Origin: Bacteroidales bacterium
GTDB lineage: Bacteria; Bacteroidota; Bacteroidia; Bacteroidales; Muribaculaceae
Assembly (NCBI GenBank): GCA_019420545.1
Contig: JAHZGZ010000081.1
Span: forward strand, 1 to 9,887
Direction of reading: 5' to 3'
DNA: 9,887 nt
Both the position numbers and the translations under genes were made by a program. The first letter of the stretch is position 1. Each line of letters opens with the position of its first letter. Below, in pieces: positions 1 to 6,053 of the stretch. The notes below the pieces were generated by a model. It ran no database searches. It worked only from the letters and a program-made list of their open reading frames with translations, and had not been told where the DNA came from.

Positions 1-1121
1 TTCTGCGCCGGAGTGCCGCCCGACACACTTACCGAATCGAAACGCACGTATGGAGTAGATGACTTGAACACCTCGCGGCGCAGATGACGGGCTTCGGCAG
101 GAATACGTGCGGTGATGCGTTGCGTTATCGAGTCCATCATCGACATCGCCTTGTTGTACCCGATAGTATATATCTCCTTGGCGAGAGGGAAGTCAAGAAG
201 CCCGAACTGCTGCACGGGCACACGTATCTTTATCCCCTCGTCGGCAGGGAGCGAGTAGTCATTGTTCTGGATTATCATGTCCTCCAGCTGCTGGAACATG
301 TTGTTGCGATCGGGCTTTGTGTCGGGTGCGCTCACGTCGACGCCGATCATTATGTCGGGCGCGAAGTCTGTGCGCATCACATCGACAGGGAAATTGTCGT
401 AAATGCCGCCGTCATACATAAGCACGCTGTCTATCTCGATCGGCTCGAACACCATCGGAAACGACATCGAGGCACGTATCGCATCGCCGAGCGAACCGGA
501 GCGCATCACCACCTTATGCTTGTGGTACACGTCGGAAGCCACACACCGGAACGGCACGAACAGCCGGTTGAAATCTCCGCCGCACTGTGCCGAATACCGT
601 GCGAAAAGCTCCATGAAGGCAAAGTTCATGGGGAGCGGATTGATAAGCGAGGTGGGGAGGATACCCGCTGTGCCTACAGAGTCACGCAGACTGAGATTGA
701 GTCTGACCATATGGGGCGTAGGATCCTCTTTGGCGTAATAGTAGATATATGCCGGATCGATTGTGCCTGTCGACCAGTAGGAGAACTCCTTCGACTGGAG
801 CATCGCAAGCATCTCGTCGGTAGTGAATCCGGCGGCATACAATCCGCCGATTATGGCACCCATGGATGTACCGGCAATATAGTCGATAGGTATATCGTTG
901 TCCTCCAGCGCCTTGATTACACCGATATGGGCGATGCCCTTGGCACCGCCTCCGCTGAGCACAAGCCCTACCGACTGCTGTCGCGACATATCAGTGGCAC
1001 CTTGCACGGCACGGTTTTCGCCATGGCACGGCAGTGTGCTGCCCCAGAGAATCGTAACTGCAGCAACGATATGGACTACACCTCGCCGGAACCACCCGGG
1101 CAATAAATCAGACAGTACCAT
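1..1121 (-). CDS. Patatin-like phospholipase, C-terminus cut by window edge
   Basis: This gene predicts a serine lipid acyl hydrolase of the patatin family; 373 codons are visible and it continues past base 1. The start is the ATG at 1119-1121, inside the last codons of serB, giving a 14-nt overlap and suggesting translational coupling. Residues 1-35 look like a Sec signal peptide (two arginines, then a hydrophobic stretch ending near STLPCHGEN). The patatin core follows: oxyanion loop GGGAKG at 57-62, nucleophile elbow GTSMG with Ser86, and the partner Asp in YDGG near residue 237. The last visible residues (VRFDSVSVSGG) resemble the start of a POTRA-like segment. In known family members such a segment precedes a BamA/D15-type outer-membrane barrel, so the full protein may be a patatin-barrel fusion of about 700-800 residues. 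That last point is inference because the barrel lies outside the window. Substrate is unknown; a periplasmic or outer-membrane site is likely. Confidence 0.9.
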   Translation of the reverse strand, partial: MVLSDLLPGWFRRGVVHIVAAVTILWGSTLPCHGENRAVQGATDMSRQQSVGLVLSGGGAKGIAHIGVIKALEDNDIPIDYIAGTSMGAIIGGLYAAGFTTDEMLAMLQSKEFSYWSTGTIDPAYIYYYAKEDPTPHMVRLNLSLRDSVGTAGILPTSLINPLPMNFAFMELFARYSAQCGGDFNRLFVPFRCVASDVYHKHKVVMRSGSLGDAIRASMSFPMVFEPIEIDSVLMYDGGIYDNFPVDVMRTDFAPDIMIGVDVSAPDTKPDRNNMFQQLEDMIIQNNDYSLPADEGIKIRVPVQQFGLLDFPLAKEIYTIGYNKAMSMMDSITQRITARIPAEARHLRREVFKSSTPYVRFDSVSVSGGTPAQ

Positions 1122-2334
1122 CGGAGATAAACGAATCCTTGAATCCTATGAAATAGAGCACGCCGTCAAGCCCGATCGTCGACAGGCTCTGTCCGGCGGT
1201 GGCCTTCACCTTGGGCTTTGCATGATAAGCGATACCGAGGCCCGCGGTGGTGAGCATGGGGAGGTCGTTGGCTCCGTCGCCAACCGCTATCGTCTGTGCG
1301 ATATTGATATTCTCTACCTGAGCCAGCAGGCGCAGCAGTTCGGCCTTTCGCGCTCCGTTGACGATAGGGCCGATATGTCGTCCGGTAAGCTTTCCGTCGA
1401 CAATCTCGAGTTCGTTGGCATACATGTAGTCGAATCCGAATTTCTGCTTCAGATAGTTGCCGAAATATGTAAATCCGCCCGAAAGTATGGCCGTCTTGAA
1501 TCCGGCGCGCTTGAGCACCTGCATCATGCGCCCCACACCTTCTGTCACAGGCAGGTTTTCAGCTATCTCGCGCATCACGCTCTCGTCAAGCCCCTTGAGC
1601 AGCCCGATACGTTCGCGGAAACTTTCATCGAAATCGATTTCACCGCGCATGGCGCGCTCGGTGATGCCTTTCACCTTATCGCCTACGCCGGCGCGCATGG
1701 CCAGCTCGTCGATCACCTCGGTCTCGATAAGGGTGGAGTCCATATCGAAGCATACCAGACGGCGGCAGCGGCGATACATGGTATCCTCCTGGAGCGAGAT
1801 GTCAAAATTCTCGGTAGCCGACAGGCGCATGAACTCGCTCTGCATGCTGCTGATATCGCGCGGATTACCTCGCACCGAAAACTCCACGCATGCCTTTGCT
1901 CCGGCAGGCTTCGACTCCTCGAGGGGCACACGACCCGTAAGGCGCTGTATGCCGTCGATATTGAGCTGCTGCTCGGCGATGATCGATGTGACGGCCGCGA
2001 TCTGGCGCGCGGTCAGCTGACGCCCCAGGATAGTGACTATCCAGCGGTTCTTGCCCTGCATCGTCACCCACTCCTCGTATTCGGCAACGGGAACAGGGGT
2101 GAATCGTATCTGCACGTTGAGCTCCGATGCCTTAAACAGCAGATCCTTCATGATGTTTCCCGACAGATCGCCGGAAGTCTTAAAAAGAATACCGAGCGAA
2201 AGGGTATGGTGGATATCGGCTTGGCCAATATCGAGAATCGAGGCATCATAATGTGCGAGGATATCGGTAAGCGCGGCAGTCACGCCTGGACGGTCGTAGC
2301 CTGATATATTGACGAGAATCAGTTCGGTGTTCAT
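1108..2334 (-). CDS. serB: Phosphoserine phosphatase with N-terminal ACT domains
   Basis: SerB hydrolyses O-phospho-L-serine to serine and phosphate, the last step of serine biosynthesis from 3-phosphoglycerate, in the cytoplasm. The 408-residue protein begins with two ACT-like domains (about 5-80 and 97-180), which in this family sense amino acids. A haloacid dehalogenase-type phosphatase domain follows: motif I FDMDST at 196-201 with nucleophile Asp197 and acid/base Asp199, a helical cap, motif II LSGGF with Ser285, a conserved Lys330, and motif III GDGANDLPM at 352-360 with Asp353 and Asp357. All catalytic residues are present. The length fits the ACT-containing form of SerB, longer than the minimal enzyme of roughly 210-320 residues. 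No clear Shine-Dalgarno sequence precedes the ATG. The gene lies 56 nt after the kinase-like gene and overlaps the phospholipase gene, so the three are probably one operon. Confidence 0.97.
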   Translation of the reverse strand: MNTELILVNISGYDRPGVTAALTDILAHYDASILDIGQADIHHTLSLGILFKTSGDLSGNIMKDLLFKASELNVQIRFTPVPVAEYEEWVTMQGKNRWIVTILGRQLTARQIAAVTSIIAEQQLNIDGIQRLTGRVPLEESKPAGAKACVEFSVRGNPRDISSMQSEFMRLSATENFDISLQEDTMYRRCRRLVCFDMDSTLIETEVIDELAMRAGVGDKVKGITERAMRGEIDFDESFRERIGLLKGLDESVMREIAENLPVTEGVGRMMQVLKRAGFKTAILSGGFTYFGNYLKQKFGFDYMYANELEIVDGKLTGRHIGPIVNGARKAELLRLLAQVENINIAQTIAVGDGANDLPMLTTAGLGIAYHAKPKVKATAGQSLSTIGLDGVLYFIGFKDSFISDGTV

Positions 2335-2390
2335 GTGGAGGGAAGTATAGATAAACGCGTGTGATATAAATATTTAGATTCTCGCCGCCG

Positions 2391-3239
2391 TCAGCAGTCG
2401 CAGTGATAGCGTACAAGCCCTTCCATGGGGGTGCGGAGCACGATCGAGATGGTGGTGTCGAGCGCGGCGGCAGCCTCCTCGAGCACATTGCGGTAGTGGA
2501 AAGCGATTGAGCCTACGAAGCCCACCGGCAGACTGCGGTAGTTGTCGTACTGTGCCACGTTGCGCACGAAGAATGATTTGAATTCGTTCAGCACGAGGCG
2601 GTGTATGGCCGGTTCCTCGATATTTTTCAGCAGGAAGGGGGTGACGCTCGCCAGGAAGCGGTTGGGCATCGGTTCCTTGTAGACGCGGCGCAGAATCGAC
2701 GACGAGTCAAGATTGTATTTATCAAGGAAACGGTCGCACAGCTCGCGCGGAAGCTGATTCTTGAGCACGTCGCCGATAAGATGGCGTCCGAGCACGGCAC
2801 CGCTCCCTTCGTCGCCGAGAATATAGCCAAGGGGGCTGATATGGTCTTTTATCAGAGTGCCGTTGTAATAGCCCGAGTTGGCCCCGGTACCGAGTATGCA
2901 TGCTATGCCGCTCTCTCTGCCGAATATGGCACGTGCGGCACCGAGCAGATCGGAATGCGCCTCAACGATGTCGGCGGGGATATTGGCACGGATGGCACGG
3001 CGCACCGTGCGGCACACATCCTCGTCGAGGCATCCCGCACCATAAAAATACACTTCAGTGACTTTGCCGGCGAGATCGCCGAGCTGGAGCATCAGTTCGT
3101 CGTCGATATATTGTGAAATTTCTTCTTCGGTAAGTATCAGCGCATTAATGCCGGAAGTGAATATCTGCTTCACTACCGTTCCGGCGTCGACCAAAGCCCA
3201 CTCGACCTTGGTGCTGCCGCTATCGGCAATCAGTTTCAT
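2391..3239 (-). CDS. BadF/BadG-family ATPase, N-acetylglucosamine kinase-like
   Basis: The 282-residue protein belongs to the ASKHA (actin/hexokinase/Hsp70) fold, in the BadF/BadG/BcrA/BcrD group that includes eukaryotic-type N-acetylglucosamine kinases. Visible motifs are the phosphate-1 loop IADSGSTKVEW at residues 4-14 with Asp6, a HSDLLGA segment near 95-101, the phosphate-2 loop ILGTGANSG at 115-123, LGDEGSGA at 141-148, and the adenosine motif VGFVGSIAF at 239-247. The length matches single-domain bacterial members. The likely reaction is ATP-dependent phosphorylation of an amino sugar such as GlcNAc recovered from cell-wall turnover. The substrate cannot be read from the sequence, and a 2-hydroxyacyl-CoA dehydratase activator role is unlikely without its partner genes. 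It is the first gene of the block that continues with serB and the patatin phospholipase. Confidence 0.88.
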   Translation of the reverse strand: MKLIADSGSTKVEWALVDAGTVVKQIFTSGINALILTEEEISQYIDDELMLQLGDLAGKVTEVYFYGAGCLDEDVCRTVRRAIRANIPADIVEAHSDLLGAARAIFGRESGIACILGTGANSGYYNGTLIKDHISPLGYILGDEGSGAVLGRHLIGDVLKNQLPRELCDRFLDKYNLDSSSILRRVYKEPMPNRFLASVTPFLLKNIEEPAIHRLVLNEFKSFFVRNVAQYDNYRSLPVGFVGSIAFHYRNVLEEAAAALDTTISIVLRTPMEGLVRYHCDC

Positions 3240-3270
3240 TCTCTAAGAGTTTGTTTAATCTTTGAGTAGC

Positions 3271-3349
3271 TACGTAAATCTTTCTCAGAAACTGCATTAT
3301 CTGAATTTAACCAGTTTCTTAATTTGCAAATTTAGCAATTATTTACGTA
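3271..3349. repeat. 9-bp inverted repeat flanking the kinase promoter region
   Basis: TACGTAAAT at 3271-3279 and its exact reverse complement ATTTACGTA at 3341-3349 enclose 61 nt upstream of the kinase start. The spacer contains the candidate -7 element at 3327-3334 and the 12-bp palindrome AATTTGCAAATT at 3321-3332. Such arms could be operator half-sites. The arms are short and the region is AT-rich, so chance occurrence is possible. Confidence 0.3.
3327..3334 (-). promoter_or_regulatory. Candidate -7 element of the kinase-serB-phospholipase operon
   Basis: Read on the minus strand this is TAAATTTG, which fits the Bacteroidetes primary sigma-factor -7 consensus TAnnTTTG. It lies about 88 nt before the kinase ATG. 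I see no good -33 TTTG at the usual spacing, so the promoter is weak or the call may be wrong. The position, between the nuclease gene and the first gene of the operon, is where a promoter is needed. Confidence 0.35.
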
Positions 3350-3463
3350 ACCGTCCTCCCCTCCACCCCGAAACTTCCAAAGGGATAATAATATTATTAT
3401 TTTCTGTGCTCGCCCGGTGAGAATCCAATATTTCGAAATTGCGGGCAATGCAGAGAATGCAGG

Positions 3464-4555
3464 TTATTTCAGCTCCGACTCAATATCTTCTATTGATGGC
3501 AGGGAACTCTTGAATTCGTCAGGAATGAATTTTGTTAACTGAAATTCCGCCACCCCGATGGGCTGCGATGAGGATTCGAGCGCATATTGAGCAAGTACAT
3601 TGTCTTTATCCTTGCATATCAGAAGCCCTATGGTCGGATTGTCATGTTCGGGTTTCAATATATGATTTACTGCCGTCATGTAGGTGCCGAGTTGCCCTAT
3701 ATCCCCGGCTCCGAAGGTAGCCGTCTTGACTTCGATAACACAATAGGCGTGCAATTTTATGTTATAAAACAGTAAATCAATAAATTGCTCCGTGTGTCCT
3801 ACTTTAAGACGGTATTCTTCACCGACGTAAGCAAAGCCGGATCCAAGTTCAAGTAGGAATCGAGATATATTTGCCATTAGAGCCTTTTTCAGTTCTCGTT
3901 CCTTATAAGGCTCGGTCATTTCGGTAAAATCGAATATATACGGGTCTTTGGTCAATTCTTGGGCCAGATCGCTATCGGGAGCCGGTAGTAGGCGAGAAAA
4001 ACTTGTCAACGCTTTGCCTTGACGCAGATGCAGATTAGTGTCAATAAACGATTTCAGCACGTTTCTCGACCATCCTTCTTCGACAACTTTATGAACGTAG
4101 AATAGTGCGGTTGCCGGATTATCCGAAAATTTGTCAATGATAATGCAATGATGCCCCCATGGAATTGAAAAAATAACATTATCGGTAGTATCCGCAGAAT
4201 TTCCAACAACTTGTTGGAAATTTACATTTTGAGAATTGCCAACAAGTTGCGGGCAATTTGTAAATCCCTTGCTATAAAGAAGATACATCTTCTTCATGTA
4301 GTATAGATTTTGCGGAGAAAATCCTTTGCCCTCCGGTATCTCCTGACGTAAATCCTGACTGAAGAATTTGAAGAATCCACTGCCATAAACATTCTCAGCA
4401 TCACGAGCCACGATGTCTCGACCGAGCGACCAGTAGAAGCGTAGCATCTCGCAGTTCACTTGGGCAGCAGCCTTAATCTGACTGCGGCGGTATCGTTCTT
4501 TTAACTCCTGAATCCACCGGGAGTATTCGGCATCGGTTTTAATCAGTTTGCTCAT
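3464..4555 (-). CDS. YhcG/DUF1016-family PD-(D/E)XK nuclease domain protein
   Basis: This 363-residue protein matches the YhcG/DUF1016 family, which pairs an N-terminal helical DUF1016_N region (about 10-170, with the family-typical SIPWGHH at 130-136) with a C-terminal nuclease domain. The nuclease signature is visible as EQFIDLLFYN with Asp260, then CVIEVKT with Glu275 and Lys277, and Gln288 in DIGQLGTY, so the PD-(D/E)XK site looks intact. Family members occur near restriction-modification and defence loci, but the exact function is poorly known. I chose the ATG at 4553-4555 over an upstream one at 4597 because the protein then starts with MSKLIKTDAEY. An AAGAAG sequence lies about 10 nt upstream, and the candidate promoter overlaps the longer start. 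Residues around 103-126 carry a 12-residue repeat. No restriction or modification partner is visible, so it appears solitary. Confidence 0.88.
   Translation of the reverse strand: MSKLIKTDAEYSRWIQELKERYRRSQIKAAAQVNCEMLRFYWSLGRDIVARDAENVYGSGFFKFFSQDLRQEIPEGKGFSPQNLYYMKKMYLLYSKGFTNCPQLVGNSQNVNFQQVVGNSADTTDNVIFSIPWGHHCIIIDKFSDNPATALFYVHKVVEEGWSRNVLKSFIDTNLHLRQGKALTSFSRLLPAPDSDLAQELTKDPYIFDFTEMTEPYKERELKKALMANISRFLLELGSGFAYVGEEYRLKVGHTEQFIDLLFYNIKLHAYCVIEVKTATFGAGDIGQLGTYMTAVNHILKPEHDNPTIGLLICKDKDNVLAQYALESSSQPIGVAEFQLTKFIPDEFKSSLPSIEDIESELK
4196..4249 (-). repeat. 36-nt-period tandem repeat with perfect palindrome inside the nuclease gene
   Basis: Two 18-nt copies, plus-strand 4196-4213 and 4232-4249, match at 16 of 18 positions and are spaced exactly 36 nt (12 codons). 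They encode QLVGNSQNVNFQ followed by QVVGNSADTTDN. The first plus-strand copy sits in a perfect palindrome, arms 4198-4209 and 4211-4222 around a single C at 4210. The unit keeps the reading frame, so copy number could change without breaking the protein. Confidence 0.75.
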
Positions 4556-4586
4556 GATTTTTATCTTCTTGTAGTTGATCCAATTA

Positions 4587-4602
4587 CAAAAATACAAAAA
4601 TA
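4587..4602 (-). promoter_or_regulatory. Candidate -7 elements of the nuclease gene
   Basis: Two overlapping-style copies of TATTTTTG occur on the minus strand (4587-4594 and 4595-4602), each fitting TAnnTTTG. A start site about 7 nt downstream would give a leader of roughly 25-30 nt to the ATG at 4555. No clear -33 TTTG is present, so this is a weak call. Confidence 0.35.
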
Positions 4603-4652
4603 ATCTGATACTGAGGGCATAATATATTCCTATAATCGACTGTCAATCCAAA

Positions 4653-4849
4653 ATCTCTTTTGAAATATCCGATCGCATTGATGCCCTTATGCGCCAACGG
4701 GGCTTATCGAAGAAACAGTTTGCCGACGCCCTCGGACGCGCCGCCCGAGCGAAATCACCAAATGGCTAAGCGGTCAGCACAACTTCACCATCGCCACACT
4801 CGCAATGCTCTCATCCTTCTTCGGACAGCCGATTATTACAGTCGCTTGA
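4653..4849 (+). pseudogene. Frameshifted, 5'-truncated XRE-family regulator (HigA-like antitoxin) remnant
   Basis: Two plus-strand frames together encode a helix-turn-helix domain. Codons in the frame of 4653 read ISFEISDRIDALMRQRGLSK, then KQFADALGR. After a shift near 4735-4745 (net +2 or -1 nt), the frame of 4751 reads EITKWLSGQHNFTIATLAML, then SSFFGQPIITVA and a stop at 4847-4849. Residues such as KKQFA, SEITKWLSG and HNFTI are typical of XRE-type antitoxins of Bacteroidales HigBA-like modules. No ATG precedes the domain in frame; an in-frame stop lies at 4620-4622. The N-terminal part and the toxin partner are missing. It is the only recognisable plus-strand coding sequence in the window, and I take it as non-functional. 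Confidence 0.8.
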
Positions 4850-4899
4850 ATTCTGTACGAATAATATTATGGCAAGCTGCGTTACTCCCAATGCGGCGA

Positions 4900-4934
4900 G
4901 TATTTTGTTCGCATAGGCAACGCGAACAAAATGC
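4900..4934. repeat. Strong hairpin with 10-11-bp perfect stem
   Basis: TTTTGTTCGC at 4903-4912 pairs perfectly with GCGAACAAAA at 4922-4931 around a 9-nt loop. A-T, T-G and G-C pairs extend it to 13. No T-run follows on either strand, so it is not a classic intrinsic terminator. Its right arm contains the 11-mer ACAAAATGCAA that also occurs twice near 9531-9552. Confidence 0.75.
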
Positions 4935-4962
4935 AATATTATAACCAACCAAAAACAGCCAT

Positions 4963-5015
4963 AAAAAAATAAAAACTTACCCTGAGCGCGCTGTTCTTAC
5001 GGGAAGCGGGGTAAG
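4963..5015 (-). terminator. Intrinsic terminator of the glycosyltransferase genes
   Basis: Read on the minus strand, CTTACCC (5015-5009) pairs with GGGTAAG (4982-4976). A short inner CGCT/AGCG pairing is possible in between, and the hairpin is followed directly by T5-A-T7 (4975-4963). It lies 124 nt after the GT2 stop codon at 5139 and is oriented to end transcripts coming from the right. This is the clearest terminator in the window. Confidence 0.85.
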
Positions 5016-5138
5016 TATGTTGCTGCGAATTTACAGTTTTCCTTTGAAATAAGGAAATTATGGCAAAAAAGATTACACACAATACTATCCGTTTCAAAAG
5101 GCTCCAGTCAGCTATCTATATTCAGCATATAGCCAAGC

Positions 5139-5957
5139 CTACATATATTTATCGACCCCATTATCACAATAAACAGGAGCCTCTGATTCAGCACGCAGCA
5201 TATGTGCAAAATTTTTTGCTTTATTATACATGAATTTATCTTCATGCCATAAATGGTAAACTATTCCACAAAACTTCAGATACTTTTTCTTTATACCGCT
5301 CCGTAGCATTCTATTTCCCAAATCAAGGTCTTCGCCGCCCCAGCCCTCAAAAAACTCATCATATCCATTTATACGCATAAAATCCTTCCGATAGAAAGAC
5401 ATATTGCACCCCAATGCATTCGATTTATGGCGGCGATAACGTAATGCCAAACATTTTGCAAGAGGCATCATACGTATGGAATTCTCAGATTTACTTTCAA
5501 TTCCTCTCATGAAACAATTAATTGCTTTAGGATGCCCATTCGCACATATGCTTTCCGTTAGTTTTTGTCCAAGGTTAGTGCGTCCACCCTTCAGATAATA
5601 TCCAGGCGAAGCCATTGACAAATGATCTTCTACAAATTTCGGATGAAGATACACATCTCCGTCTACTTCAATTATATAGTCACCTGTAGCTGCCGCAATG
5701 GACTTATTCCTCATCATTGCTAACCTAAATCCGTTATCTTCATGCCAAATATGAACAATTGGCACAATAGATTCCTTTTGGAGTTCTTGTACCGCCTCAA
5801 AAGTTGTTTGTCCGGAACCATCATCCCCAACAATAATCTCATCGGGCAGACGAGTCTGTTTAAAAATACTTATAATACAGACTTTTAAAGCATCAGGACG
5901 ATTATACGTAGAAACGACAATAGATACCTTTGTCGATTTCATTTCTTGTGAATTCAT
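5139..5957 (-). CDS. Family 2 glycosyltransferase with C-terminal galactosyltransferase-like region
   Basis: The 272-residue protein is a GT-A-fold, inverting GT2 enzyme that would transfer a sugar from a nucleotide-sugar donor to a growing cell-surface glycan at the cytoplasmic side of the inner membrane. The N-terminal half shows VSIVVSTYNRPDAL (11-24), the nucleotide-binding IIVGDDGS (41-48), and the DXD metal site EVDGDVY with Asp99 and Asp101. The second half has NALGCNMSFYRKDF and GWGGEDLDLGNRM (205-217), the pattern of the Glyco_transf_7C region found in galactosyl- and N-acetylgalactosaminyltransferases. A conserved HLWHE follows at 235-239. Length is normal and no membrane segment is seen. 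MNSQEM offers two starts, residues 1 and 6; the first is used. It follows the fusion glycosyltransferase by 96 nt without an evident promoter, so co-transcription is likely. Donor and acceptor cannot be told. Confidence 0.9.
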   Translation of the reverse strand: MNSQEMKSTKVSIVVSTYNRPDALKVCIISIFKQTRLPDEIIVGDDGSGQTTFEAVQELQKESIVPIVHIWHEDNGFRLAMMRNKSIAAATGDYIIEVDGDVYLHPKFVEDHLSMASPGYYLKGGRTNLGQKLTESICANGHPKAINCFMRGIESKSENSIRMMPLAKCLALRYRRHKSNALGCNMSFYRKDFMRINGYDEFFEGWGGEDLDLGNRMLRSGIKKKYLKFCGIVYHLWHEDKFMYNKAKNFAHMLRAESEAPVYCDNGVDKYM

Positions 5958-6053
5958 ACTAACGTTTCAACTATATAAATATTACGATAATTTTATTCTC
6001 ATTATAAATCATATCTCCAATCTCGATCCATCATCGATAATGATAATTCCTCA

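Larger units (their letters stand above)
4598..5138. other. Gene-poor stretch between nuclease and glycosyltransferase genes
   Basis: No intact gene is convincing in these 541 nt. In order it holds the broken XRE-type regulator (4653-4849), a short open stretch on plus (4865-4969) without a start codon, a strong hairpin (4900-4934), the glycosyltransferase-side terminator (4963-5015), and a small hairpin TTTCCTT/AAGGAAA (5038-5057). A plus-strand reading frame of 57 codons starts at ATG 5060 after AAGGAAATT and ends at 5233, running antisense into the end of the GT2 gene. Its product (MAKKITHNTIRFKR...) is not one I recognise. The stretch looks like a junction of decayed sequences. Confidence 0.6.

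Noticed and set aside
84..2304. Long plus-strand open frames (84-1106, 898-2304, 1457-2020)
   Set aside because: They lie opposite the patatin and serB genes, whose minus-strand products have complete catalytic motifs. The antisense products are rich in Arg/His and lack any recognisable domain, as expected for shadows of GC-rich coding sequence.
2601..3116. Plus-strand frame of 171 codons
   Set aside because: It is antisense to the BadF-type kinase, which has clear ATP-binding motifs on the minus strand; the antisense product has no recognisable features.
3385..3400. Perfect 16-nt palindrome ATAATAATATTATTAT as a terminator or operator
   Set aside because: It consists only of A and T in simple-repeat form, would be a weak stem, and has no supporting context.
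4660..4944. 94-codon plus-strand frame from a TTG
   Set aside because: Two other frames of the same strand together encode a clear XRE domain here, and this product has no domain or sensible start.
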